Source: Nectonema munidae
Lineage: Eukaryota > Nematomorpha > Nectonematoida > Nectonematidae
DNA: 64,000 nucleotides
Assembly: GCA_030549495.1 (NCBI GenBank)
Contig: JAUIRK010000049.1
Coordinates: 176,001 to 240,000 of the forward strand
Reading direction: 5' to 3'
Each line of letters starts with the position of its first letter. Positions within the stretch are counted from its first letter, which is position 1. Below, piece after piece: positions 33,101 to 42,856 of this stretch. Both the position numbers and the translations under genes were made by a program. The notes under the pieces were generated by a model. It saw nothing but the letters and a program-made list of their open reading frames with translations. It did not search any database and had not been told where the DNA came from.

Positions 33101-35944
33101 GTTGCTAGAATTGTTTATAAAAAATCACAAGCATAATAATATAAAGATCGATAAATATTTTCAAATATTTTGTACGACATTTTATTCCATCTTTTACAGC
33201 AGTTTTACTTTGAAAAAAACTTACTTCATAGAAAAGGCATGTTGAAGCTTACAAAATTTAGGATAGAAAAGCTAACAATAAAATCTACTATGATCTAGTT
33301 TTTGTCAAATTTAGGTCCAACACTGTAAGAAGGAAGAATATGATTTTTCAGTAAAACTTTTTGGTATGATGTGAATCATAAATTTTTAATTTTTCCAAAA
33401 TCACATCAATTCATATGCAAAGAGTTTATCGCTGCTGCATTTTATTTGGGAAAAAGCGAACCTTTTAAATTAACTATAGCTGAATCCTACACTAGAGTCT
33501 AATAAAATTGAAAAAATACTCAAAAATTTTCCTTATTTGCACACCTTTTTTAAGCACGCTATACTTGTAAGACAAAATTTATTTCATGTATCCGCATATC
33601 TTTCACTTGAACGCATGAAGACTTGCCTTCTGAGTATGTTCAACAATAACGTTCCCATACAAACAACATGCAATAACAAGTTTATAAGTAAAAGGACTTT
33701 AAGCAATGTAATGTTAAATTATCTATTTTCTCATTCCTCTTTTTAATTTACATTTTTTGAGTCTTGTAAAAAACAAATTTCTTCATGTTCTAAATGGAAA
33801 ATAACTTATGCAAGGCTGGTGAGTCGGATTGAAAATATCCGAAATACCATAAAAACTTAATAAATTCAACACTAACTCTTCGCTTCCGACTTCGACTAAA
33901 GAAGGAGCACTCCACATGCTTACTATAATTAAACAATTTATTTCTTTATTTAAAATACATTTAAAAAAATACTTTTTTAACACTTAAAAACCCACTTTGA
34001 CTCCTAAATTTTATTAGAATCTCAACATGTGTAGGCATTGCTTATTGTATACCTATTAGAATCAGAATGTTGTCATTTACTATAAAAAAATTAAATATAA
34101 TACAATATTGTGACAAAATTTAAACCAATTGACATAAAATTTTGAGGAAGTCAATTGGTCTATTTTACTTGAAGACTTTTCGCCAAGAAAGCGTTTTGTA
34201 AAATACCCTGAGCGTTTGAAATTACCTTTAATATAAGAATTGTAGTTTTATCATATGTTGTATCATTCTTTTTTAATAAAATATTGTCACAAAAATTAAA
34301 CCAATTGACATAAAATTTTGAGGAACCCAATTGTTCTATTTTATTTGAAGACTTTTCGCCAAGAAGGCGTTTTGTAAAATACCCTGAGTGTTTGAAATCT
34401 ACCTTTAATATAAGAATTGTAGTTTTATCATATGTTGTATCATTTCTTTTTTAATAAAATATTGTCACAAAAATTAAACCAATTGAATTAAAATTTTGAA
34501 GAACCCAATTGTTCTATTTTATTTGAAGACTTTTCGCCAAGAAGGCGTTTTGTAAAATACCCTGAGTGTTTGAAATCTACCTTTAATATAAGAATTGTAG
34601 TTTTATCATATGTTGTATCATTTCTTTTTTAATAAAATATTGTCACAAAAATTAAACCAATTGAATTAAAATTTTGAGGAACCCAATTGTTCTATTTTAT
34701 TTGAAGACTTTTCGCCAAGAAGGCGTTTTGTAAAATACCCTGAGCGTTTGAAATCTACCTTTAATATGAGAATTGTAGTTTTATCGTATGCTGTATCATT
34801 TCTTTTTTCCTTGTTTTTATTTTATTAAAATCAAAGACAGTCATACAAACATGTCAAAATTCTGAATTTTTAAATTCACTATCATACTTTTTGAGTTTTA
34901 AACTAGAAAAATAAATTTTATTTGTAATATTTTCTAGTTATTTCTAACATTTCTTAATAAACATCAATTAAACTTTAACATGAAGTTAAATTTTAGTTTG
35001 AAATCATCCAATTTTAATAATCTTGATAATTTCACACGCCTAAAGTATTTTTCATAAAATAAGTAGAAATATTCTTCTCCGTGTTTTAAAATTGACTGCA
35101 TCTTTCTTGTTATCCTATTATAACAATATCTTCAGGATTTGAAAGATTTTATGCGCCAGTGCGGAGAAGTAACATATGGAGATGCACATAGAAAAGTTAA
35201 AAACCAAGGGTACTTTTCATTCGTTGTTCAAGCTACATTTTCTTCTAAACATTGTTTTTACTTTTTAGAATTATAGAATTTGCAACACTCCATGATTTAG
35301 AGACTGCGCTGAAAAAGCTCGACGGAACAGAGTTGTATGGTAGAAAAATAAGATTGATAAGCGACTACAAAAAAAGGTTTCAAGTGACTAAATGCCCTCA
35401 TCGATAAGATAATATTTGTTTTTTGTTTAGTGCTTCTAGGTCTTACTCAAGGTCTAGATCACGTTCAAGATCTCATATGCGTAAATATAAAAGATCCAGA
35501 TCCACTTCTTCCAGAAGAAGATCCGCTACTCCTCGAAGGAGAAGGAGAAGAAAATCTCGCTCAACCGACTATAGTTCGGATTCTCGTTCCTGTTCTCGAT
35601 CTAGTTCTAGACGGCATCGAAGTAAACACAGTCTCAGGTCAACTTCTAAATCCCCGAAAGAAAGATCACCTGTCAAGAAAAATAAGAGATGTAGTAGATC
35701 GAATTCTGATTCAAGAGATAGCATGAGTCCAGGAGCAAAATTCCCAAAAGACAACGACACTAATCATCAATCTAATGAAAGTAAGAAGCCAGATGCTTTT
35801 GAAGAGCTAGAAACGAATCCAAAAATGTCCAAGTCAAATTCTCTAACAAACATAAGTGCTCACAGTGGAGACGAAAGGCATGAGAAAAGAGCTCTGTCTC
35901 TTGATATGCCCCAACAAATTAATAAAATAAGCCAGAACATTTGA
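21115..35944 (+). CDS. SRSF6: SR splicing factor, SRSF4/5/6 (B52) group, 8 exons
   Basis: Joined exons 21115-21130, 21184-21311, 21361-21431, 24114-24257, 24304-24373, 35136-35209, 35269-35376 and 35431-35944 give 374 aa. All introns are GT-AG and the frame holds across every junction. RRM1 (about 9-78) has RNP2 RVYIGRL (11-17) and RNP1 SGFGFIDFED (43-52). The linker (79-126) is rich in Asn, His and Ser rather than Gly. RRM2 (about 129-201) carries SWQDLKD (141-147), the signature of the pseudo-RRM of dual-RRM SR proteins. From 204 on there is an RS domain with SR and RRR runs, then a Ser/Asp/Glu/Lys-rich tail ending KISQNI. Such proteins bind exonic enhancers, recruit U1/U2 components in nuclear speckles and often autoregulate through their own introns. 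Five introns are 46-59 nt, while introns 3 and 5 are 2,682 and 10,762 nt and hold transposons. The donor of intron 7 (GTTTCA) is weak. SRSF4, 5 and 6 cannot be told apart here. Confidence 0.92.
21760..22908 (+). mobile_element. Merlin (IS1016-like) DNA transposon in SR intron 3
   Basis: The element spans 21,768-22,900. The left end GGTACTTTCCTGTTTTGGCC and the right end, read in reverse as GGCACCTTCCTGTTTTGGCC, form inverted ends. The flanking 8 bp are TTATTTTT and ATATTTTT, one mismatch, as expected of Merlin (8-9 bp). The plus-strand transposase has an N-terminal zinc-ribbon part ([20 protein letters not shown]), then [14 protein letters not shown], then the catalytic part: MDEALFAKR (first Asp), [29 protein letters not shown] (second Asp), [16 protein letters not shown] and [12 protein letters not shown] (Glu). 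All three acidic residues are kept. It is inactivated by a frameshift near 22,205-22,250, stops near 22,283 and 22,311, a small shift near 22,385 and a stop at 22,590. It lies in the same direction as the host gene. Confidence 0.85.
22909..24113. other. Remainder of SR gene intron 3
   Basis: AT-rich. A relatively G+C-rich patch at about 23,425-23,510 holds the palindrome GTGGGTACCCAC. No other feature is seen. Confidence 0.35.
24374..25287. other. Start of SR gene intron 5
   Basis: AT-rich intronic DNA without a bounded repeat or a convincing alternative exon. Confidence 0.3.
25288..25553. mobile_element. hAT MITE in SR intron 5
   Basis: The 250-bp element spans 25,296-25,545, begins CAGTGGCGGATCCAGAAATT and ends GGCCCGCCACTG. 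Flanks GGATATAT (25,288-25,295) and GGATATAG (25,546-25,553) match at 7 of 8 positions. The body is homologous to the copy at 45,023. No coding capacity. Confidence 0.85.
25554..26829. other. SR intron 5, AT-rich
   Basis: A (TA)n run lies at about 26,192-26,210. No other feature is supported. Confidence 0.3.
26830..27350 (-). pseudogene. LINE ORF2 fragment after the RT core (CR1/L2-like)
   Basis: On the minus strand, in shifting frames, the text reads [47 protein letters not shown] and [19 protein letters not shown]. These match the conserved region following the reverse transcriptase core of CR1/L2-like LINEs (LDYCNxLL, LQxxQNxxARxIT, ELHWLPVxxR). Catalytic domains are missing. The fragment ends near where the sequence homologous to 31,096 begins. 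Confidence 0.65.
27822..29650 (-). pseudogene. Transposase-like protein, RNase-H-fold type
   Basis: The minus-strand frame starts around 29,650 ([20 protein letters not shown]) and continues with [20 protein letters not shown] and [14 protein letters not shown]. It then passes through the 77-bp array at 29,031-29,340 and resumes with [20 protein letters not shown]. Candidate catalytic blocks are [11 protein letters not shown] (first Asp), [16 protein letters not shown] (second Asp) and [15 protein letters not shown] (C-x2-H). The C-terminal part holds VRWNS and [22 protein letters not shown] and NAERAIKIM. This D / D / CxxH / W / E order resembles the hAT fold. An in-frame TGA lies at 28,738-28,740, and shifts and stops occur between 28,175 and 28,303. 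I know similar uncharacterised proteins from arthropod databases but no established family name. Confidence 0.6.
29031..29340. repeat. Four-copy 77-bp tandem repeat inside the transposon
   Basis: Four near-identical units (starting at about 29,031, 29,108, 29,185 and 29,262) contain GTTCATAAGCAGATGATTCA and TCGTCATAAGGTGGATGATA. The spacing is exactly 77 bp three times. The units differ at very few positions, so the amplification is recent relative to the element. Confidence 0.95.
30084..31095 (-). mobile_element. hAT deletion derivative, left TSD displaced
   Basis: The element spans 30,084-31,087 with ends CAGGGTTGCCAACTAT and, reversed from the right, CAGGGTTGTCAATATG. The 8-bp duplications are TGCCTCTA at 31,088-31,095 and TGCCTGTA at 27,600-27,607, separated from the left end by the 2.47-kb TA-flanked insertion. 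On the minus strand (30,725 to about 30,440) the frame starts [17 protein letters not shown], as in an N-terminal finger region. It passes a frameshift and within 50 residues reaches the hAT C-terminal dimerisation motif ([19 protein letters not shown]). The catalytic middle has been deleted and both ends kept, the classic non-autonomous form. Confidence 0.82.
31096..31990 (-). pseudogene. Remnant of an unclassified arthropod repeat protein
   Basis: On the minus strand, in several frames, blocks appear in this order: [66 protein letters not shown] and [14 protein letters not shown]. They correspond to a protein family abundant in arthropod genomes (consensus blocks LSRxExLxSRLxxWNLL, FCNDVxGLM, WRLFIDSSKxSLK, LPPLHIKLGLMKNFVK). 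I know it only as uncharacterised and repeat-associated. The copy is old and broken in many places. The nested hAT pair inserted at its downstream edge. Its transposon class cannot be decided here. Confidence 0.55.
31991..34104. other. SR intron 5, no supported feature
   Basis: Short frames are present, for example on the minus strand at 32,067-32,434, but they show no domain and no composition shift. I regard the region as non-coding intron. Confidence 0.35.
34105..34805. repeat. Four-copy ~178-bp tandem array in SR intron 5
   Basis: The anchor TAAACCAATTGA recurs at 34,121, 34,297, 34,475 and 34,653, giving periods of 176, 178 and 178 bp. Each unit contains ACTTTTCGCCAAGAAGGCGT and TACCCTGAG.GTTTGAAAT and ends in TTTTTTAATAAAATATTG. 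The later copies are more alike than the first. It is satellite-like, without coding sense. Confidence 0.92.
34806..35135. other. End of SR intron 5
   Basis: AT-rich, ending in the acceptor TATCTTCAG at 35,127-35,135. Nothing else seen. Confidence 0.35.
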
Positions 35945-36031
35945 AATTGTGTATATATCATAAACCTCCATTTCATTTCCACACATATTTTAATACTTCT
36001 TTTAGTCACTTGATTGTGTTTATTCATCATT

Positions 36032-36037
36032 AATAAA
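36032..36037 (+). terminator. Possible poly(A) signal of the SR gene
   Basis: AATAAA lies 88 bases after the stop codon. The region 35,945-36,257 is the likely 3' UTR and flank. The next feature starts at 36,258. Confidence 0.4.
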
Positions 36038-36257
36038 TTTTAACAATTCTTTTATACTCGATTTCGTATCCAGCCCATGTGTTAATTTACTTTCAATATC
36101 CTCCCCAGTATTATTCAGCCGTGACAAGTTTTGTAGTTTTTTGACTTGTAAAATCCTCTACAGTCTAGGGGGAATACTGATCGTTTCTTTTCCGGCACGA
36201 ACCATTATAATTTTGCAGCCATTTTAAAACTTGGCCAAATAAAAATAAGCCGTTTGC

Positions 36258-38002
36258 TTAACCCTATCAGAGACGGGCCATTTTAGCCCCCTCCCCTTAA
36301 CTAAAATTTTTATTGTACAAAACTGGCTAATTTATATGCCTTCAAACTTTGTGACTTTTCCTAAAATCGCTAGCGGCTTCTTTTGATACTAATTTTATGG
36401 TCGTTGAATGACCTTGTGATTTATCCACATTTTAAATAAATTGAACAAGCTGATTTTATTTTTATTTCTCGATTCATTTTTTGCAATTGAGTGCGAAATT
36501 GTTAATCATATTTGGGGTTGAGGACAAAAAGTATTTCCTAGACCTAGAATATTATTTATATTCTCAATAAAAATATTTTTTATACTAGATTTCCAAGCTG
36601 ATTTCATTTTGGGACTTAGTTTTGTCATTATAATGTGGAAATGTCAATCAAATCTGCTAGTTGCGCATAAAAAATTTTCCAAAAACATTTATTTAGATTT
36701 TAAGTAAAATATTTTTTAACTAAATTGACCATGCTTGTACTATTTTTTGGCTAAGTTTTTGCCATTACTGTGAAAAATATGTCAAAGTACAAATAGAATT
36801 AGTCACGTATGCCTAAAAATTATCTCATAAGCATACTTTCATAATTTTAATTTTTTTTATTACGATGCTCACTTTTCAAGACTTCATTTTTTGAATTAGG
36901 ATGCAAGAATGTGTGGAATTGTTAATTAATTTCGGAAAAAACTTTCTCAAAAATTCGTTTTTGATTGAAGATAACTAATAATGACCTTCAAATTTAAAAT
37001 GATTTTTATCAGGTTTTTCATTTCTGTACTTCTTTTTGGTCATTACAGTCAAAATGAGTGAATGTGTCTATTGAAATTGTAAAAATCAGTTTTTTTCCAA
37101 AAAATTATCTGTTGTTTTTCTCACAATCGTAATTTATTATAGTACAAATATTTGAGTACGAGAGAAGTAAAGGAACTGAAGGCACATTTAAATCAGAATG
37201 CGTGATCATAAGAAAATGAAATAGTAACTCGTTTAATAAAGTGCCTTTATATTGTCATGGAATAGTACTTTGAGGAGCTATTTAGTTTTAAGAAACAAGT
37301 ATGTAACTTGTATACACGGAAGATATTCCTTTTTTCAATGAACTAGTAGATGTGTATAAATCTAATTTTCAAAAAACATTTTGACGTGAAGAAGAAACTC
37401 CCGCCTTGTGAAACAAAAATCTTTATATTATTAGTTATATTTCAATCATCAATTCACTAAAAAAAGTCATCTGAAAATTTTCAAACAGTAAGACTTACCA
37501 TAGCTGTCAGGTACCATTATGTGAAATAAATGTTTTTTATATTCAAAAAAATTTCTTTGGTTATTGAAGGAGAGAGCCTTTTAGATGGATAAAAATGGAA
37601 AACATTTTGTAATTAAAAAAAGGAGATTATGATTGATTTCATGAAGAACACTAATTTTGAAAAAGGATTGGTCAGAAAATATTCAGAGTGATATTTGCTC
37701 ATATTTACACATGATATTGATTAAAAAAAGATAAGATCAACAAAGATTCTCTTCAATAGAAAAGTTATGAAATCGCCTATATGTATGCAAAACAATAGAG
37801 GTCCGATTGAGATTTATGGTTCAAAGTTGCCTCTATTAGTAAACTAAGGGGAGAATAAAATGAACAAGAATCAAACCAAGGAGGGCCAAAAGTCTATTAA
37901 AAGATTTAGTTAGATTAACAGCCAGTAATATTTTTCACCATGTAATTTTACAACAATTTTTATAAAAATTTCATTGCTGGATTAATTTATCTAAATACAT
38001 AT
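36258..38002. mobile_element. Large TTAA element, copy B (right end lost)
   Basis: TTAA at 36,258-36,261 is followed by CCCTATCAGAGACGGG, the left end of the family described at 38,003. The left unique region aligns with copy A (CTTCAAACTTTGTGACTTTT, CTTTTGATACTAATTTTATG). Diverged array-A units follow at about 36,460-37,110, then a central region to 38,002. Array B and the right end are missing; copy A begins at 38,003 directly after the central part. It is more diverged than copies A and C, so older. Confidence 0.65.
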
Positions 38003-40516
38003 CCCTATTAGTGCTGGGGGCATAAAACGCCCCCCCCCCCTCATTCACTAAAAAATTAATTGTACCATATCCCTTCAAATTTCGTGACTTTAACACATAT
38101 CGCTAGATGCATCTTTTGATACCATTTTCATGGTAGTTGAATGGCCCTGCCAATTAAAAATTTTTATAAACAGTTTTGAACGCAAAACACTTTATATATT
38201 TAATTTGTTCAATAATCATGGCTACTTTTTAGAAAATGTCAATCGAAATTAAGATTGATCAGATATATATCTGATAAAATATTCCCTCAAATTTTACATA
38301 AAATATATATTTTTATACTAAATCGACCATGCTGGTTTCATTTCTGGACTCATTTTTTACATTTAGGATTTGAAAATACCTATAAGTGTTCATCAAATTT
38401 GCGGTTAACTTCTAAAAATTGTCTCAAAAACATTCTTTCAAATTTTACATGAAATAAATGTTTTTATACTAAATCGATCATGCTGGTTTCATTTCTGGAC
38501 TCAGTTTTCGAATTTAGAGGTTTTACTGTCTATCTATCAAAATTGCGATTTATGCCTGAAAGCTATCCAAAAATATTCTCTCAAATTTTACATTAAATAT
38601 ATGTTTTTAAAACAAATCAACCATGCTAATTTTATTTCTGAAATCAGTTTTTGCATTTAGAGGTTTTAAAATATTTGAAAGTGTCAATTAAATGTTTGAT
38701 TTACGTCTAATGTCTACAGAAATTGAAATTTAAATAAAATATCTGTTTTTATGCCAAATGGAAGATGCTGACTTCATTTTTGAACTCAGGTTTGGCATTT
38801 ATGATTTTAAAATATCTGAAAGCTTGAATCAGATTTGCGGTTTACTTAGATACTGTCTTCAAAAATATAAAATATCTCTTTCAAATAAAATACCAAATCG
38901 ACTATGCTTATTTTATTTCTGTACTCGATTTTGGCTAATGCGGTTAAAAAATATCTGGAAGTGGCAATTGAATTAGTGTTGTATGCCTGAAAATCAGTTC
39001 TGTAAATTTTTTTCAAAAAATCGTTGTATATTAGTTATATGGTAAAAATATACTTTTTTGTATACTTTGGCTTATAATACTTTCTTCAATCATCTTTAGT
39101 ATGAAATATTTATTTAAAAAAAACAAACGTATTATAAAATCTTTAGAAGATTAGTATGAGAGAAGGAAGCAATCTGAAAACTAATTGAAAAGAGAACGTG
39201 TGAGCAAAAGAAATACTTGACTAAATGGAAGATCTACCATGTTCTAATGAACTAGAAAGTGTTGTATTGATCTAATATTGGATGCTTTAAAAAGATTTTG
39301 ACCGTGAAAAAGAAGTTCCTCTTTTACAAATGAAAAATGTTTAAATCTATAGCTTATCATCTAGGATTATAATTATTATCATTTAACCAAGAATGGTGGG
39401 AAATCTGAAAATTTACAATATGTCAGAATTATCAAAAATGGCACAGATTCCAATATGTGAGAATTTAGCCTCTATCAAGATATTTTTTAATTTAAATTGA
39501 ATTTGTCCATCTTTTTCCCTTTGCGTGAAAGAGAGAATCTTAGATGAAGAAGGTGGACAACGTATGATTCATCAGAAAAAAAACCTTTGAACTGAGATTG
39601 GCTGACATATATTCAGGCCTGATAATAAAGTACACATACTGATAAAAAAAAAGCCTAAGATCATCAAGAAGATTCCTTAATCAGAATGCTTTGAGAGGAA
39701 AAAATATATCTTTAAAAAAGTTTTTTCAAACACAGATTGAAGAAAATAAATTTCTAATGAAAAAAGAGCTACCAAGAAAGGATCATCGTAGAATGAATAG
39801 CAAAATTATATACTGTAAAGTATAGAAGATATGACGTAGAGACTAGGAGCCGATAACGAATTTTTAGCCAAAAAGATGGAGATCCTATCGAGATATAATT
39901 TACTACAAAATGAAATATTTTGAGTGAATATCTAAAGTTAGTTTATTAAATAAATTAAGAAAATAATTACCATATAAATACTGTAGGTAGAATTTATTTT
40001 GTAGTTTATATATTTGACATTGATTTATAGGTTTAATCGATTTTTTTGAAGGTTTTATTGATTTCATAAAAATGAGCAACATCATTAAATTCTACATACT
40101 TCAAAATGGTATATATGTATAAAAAACTTTTTATAAGAATAAAAATTTTAATTTTGATATCATGGACTGTGATATTTAAATTATTTTGTCAGGTTTGAGT
40201 GATTTTCATAAAAAAGGAATATCACCAGTAAATACAGAATTTTGAGATAAATCAATTTTTTGACAGATTTCATTGATTTTCATAAAAAAAAAAAGAATAT
40301 CACCACTGAATTCAGCATAATTGAAATTCGGTATATATGTGTAAAATACTTTATATAATTATTTTAATAAAAAGTCCTTTTTTAAGATCAGCTGTCAAAT
40401 ATAAATCAATCTTTTGACAGGTTTGATTGAACTTATTAATATCTGAAAAAATAGGGGGCGCGGGATACTTTACGCCCCAGCACTTGAGCGAACAAATTTA
40501 GCCCAGCACAAATGGG
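38003..40516. mobile_element. Large non-autonomous TTAA-type element, copy A
   Basis: The most complete copy, 2.5 kb. The left end CCCTATTAGTGCTGGG (38,003-38,018) is the inverse of the right end CCCAGCACAAATGGG (40,502-40,516). Order: about 250 bp of unique DNA with a run of C; array A, five diverged units with a period of 143-151 bp (about 38,260-39,030, containing CAAATTTTACATAAAATAT and CATGCTGGTTTCATTTCTGG); a central region of about 1 kb; array B, shorter diverged units with a period near 150 bp (about 40,030-40,440, containing CACTGAATTCAGCATAATTG); and about 70 bp before the right end. No long frame exists. TTAA is present beside the good ends of copies B and D, pointing to piggyBac-type mobilisation, though the flanks of this copy are not TTAA. 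Confidence 0.7.
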
Positions 40517-41124
40517 TTGCAATATATAACACATCAATACGGTTATTGTTGAAAAATTTCATGAACTTTTAGAAAACATGATCTCATGTAGCTTTGAGTA
40601 GAAATTTGGTTCCATTCTTATTTATGAGATGGATAAAATCATTATATTGGGAAGGAAAATTATTATATCGATTGCGCTAAATAAAAGTCAATGTAGTAGT
40701 GTCGAACCTCATTCAAATTTAGTATTCATTACTTCTGTATATATTGACAAAAATACCGTCAAGATGAATTGAGAAAGGAGATTTGCTAAATGACATGAAA
40801 ATAATAAAAAAAAAATAACCGACCATGAATTAACTCGAGTTAAACAGTAACCGCAATTTAAATCTAGAGTGACAAAAATATTTTGAGAACAGGGACGCTC
40901 AGACCAGCTCTTTCTAGTACTCAGAAAAACAAAACTGAATAGCAGACGTAGAAAGGGGATTTTAAATAAAAACATGAAAAATATATCGTAAAAACTCATT
41001 ATTTAAAAATATATCTTTACATTTAATGCCATCTAAATTTCTCTTTGTATAATTCAAATAAGACCTTCTGCATGTGTTTGATATTCACATCCTCTAGCAT
41101 TGAAGAGAATAATGATCCGTCCAG
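40517..41124. other. AT-rich intergenic DNA
   Basis: A 96-codon minus-strand frame (40,709-40,999) is rich in Phe and Leu and has no recognisable domain. I do not call it a gene. Confidence 0.3.
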
Positions 41125-41548
41125 CAGTGTTTCCCAGCTCGTTTGTGGTCGTGGACCATTTTTCAAAAAGCAAAAATGGTATGGACCAGCATTATTTTTG
41201 TGGGAAAAAGTTATTATGATCCATACTAAAAATTTATTATAAAATTAAAAAAAAATTAGATAAAAGTAACAAATCAATAAAATTTCATTTTGCGCTTTTG
41301 CTGTAACCAGGCTTCTGAACTCTTTTTTCTTTGACCAAGCTGTCTACTGGAGGAGTTATAGATAAAGCCTTACTCTTTTCGCCCGAAAATAAGTAAATAA
41401 TCTGAGTTATTATACAAAATAAATAAAAAAAAATAGCCAATCATAGTTGCAATTATAAAAGCGAAATTTCACTATACTTTGGGCTTTTGAAAAATTTTTC
41501 GTGGACCAGCAAAGAGGTGTCTTATGGACCAGCAGTTGGGAAACATTG
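41125..41548. mobile_element. hAT-type MITE with GTTTCCCA ends
   Basis: The left end CAGTGTTTCCCAGCT and the right end AGTTGGGAAACATTG are inverted. Internal text near both ends (CGTGGACCA at 41,150 and 41,502, ATGGACCAGCA at 41,180 and 41,525) continues the symmetry. The sequence CAGTGTTTCCCA is typical of hAT ends. Flanking 8-mers do not match well, so the duplication is decayed or the boundary is off by a few bases. About 424 bp, non-coding. Confidence 0.65.
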
Positions 41549-42856
41549 GTCTAGTGTTTTATTTACTTATTTCTATGAAAATATCATAATTAGTAGCCTT
41601 AAATAATAAAGTAAGTAAATGCATTGTTTACCAATCCAAAAAAATTTTCCTTTCAGTGAATTAGGGTTAAGAGGCTATTTTCTAGGCCAATAGCAAAATT
41701 CGAGCCTGTCTCTTCCCCTCGACAGGCCTACTCTAATATCGGACATTGTGAAGAAAACTTCCTATTTACCAATTTTTTAATTTACGTTTGTGCAAAATTT
41801 TCTTAATCTCTTTTTCTCAGTGGTAAAAATTTTAGACAATTTAGATTTAAAGATTTTAGAGCACCCTAATGGAAATTTCTCAAGGAGTCATTAACCGTGA
41901 GAGAACAATCTAAAAATAAATCGTTATATATATATATACTAAAAGCCGGATGAAAACATCAAATTATTAAAATATAACAATTAAGAAATGTACAAGCTAA
42001 ACCAATCTGTCATATACTAGAACAAACAAATAATTTTTGATTGATTTTCAACAAGTTGTAAAAGGATAATAGTTTCGCAAATTAGAATAATTCAGTGTTT
42101 TACCGAGGGACTTAAAGAATAGCAGAGCTAATACGCATTATTTTTGCAGCAAAAATCTTTTGCTCTGAAGTGATGCATAAATCTAAGCAATAGAAATGCA
42201 TCTTTACTCTTGTACAAGAAAATCTATAATTTGCACTAATCAAATTTACACATTAAGATAATAAAATCAATCACTGACCTTAAATTAGGAGAAAAATGCT
42301 TCTTACACTCCTTCGTAAATCGTCGTTCGATATTACCACGTGACTCTCATCATTACATGCTAGATAATTCCCAATCTTCTAACAAAATAAATGATATACA
42401 ATTCTCCCTTTGTCAGTGAGGATTATATAGACAAAAAAACTAAAAAAGCTACACAAAAATTTTCATCTAAAAAAAAAAGATCATTGGCAACGCATTGAAA
42501 TTTTTATGGAGAAAAAACCGCTAGTTATCAATCAAATCAAGATAATTATTAAGAATGTATGAAAATATTTTAGGGGTTAGCTAGGATACAATCATGGTAA
42601 AATTCATTTGTATATAGTTGTGTCAGGAAATACTTTTTGAAAAAAAAACTGGAATTGAGTGGTAATTAAATCATATTTCTGTTCAGTGAGAAAGTAATTT
42701 ATATTCGTAAATGGAGTATAGAGATACGCATTATATTATAATGAATAAATATTTTTATTTATATATTATCTTTAACATAAATAAATGGCTGTGAAAAAGA
42801 AAAATAATCAATTTAAGGAATATAGCAGCAACGAAGAGATAACAAAGCACACATCT
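41549..42856. other. AT-rich intergenic DNA
   Basis: No supported gene or bounded repeat. It lies downstream of the Eaf gene, which reads toward it. Confidence 0.3.

Noticed and set aside
34105-34805. CRISPR-like array
   Set aside because: Units are 178 bp, AT-rich and lack alternating repeat and spacer structure; this is eukaryotic DNA.
35430-35760. Alternative frames on both strands over the RS domain
   Set aside because: They are shadows of the SR protein exon, created by its repetitive AGA/TCT codons.
38003-40516. Helitron interpretation of the array-bearing element
   Set aside because: Matched inverted ends and TTAA flanks argue against it; no CTRR hairpin terminus is seen.
40709-40999. 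96-codon minus-strand frame with hydrophobic stretches
   Set aside because: Phe/Leu-rich composition is expected from AT-rich DNA, with no motif or neighbour support.
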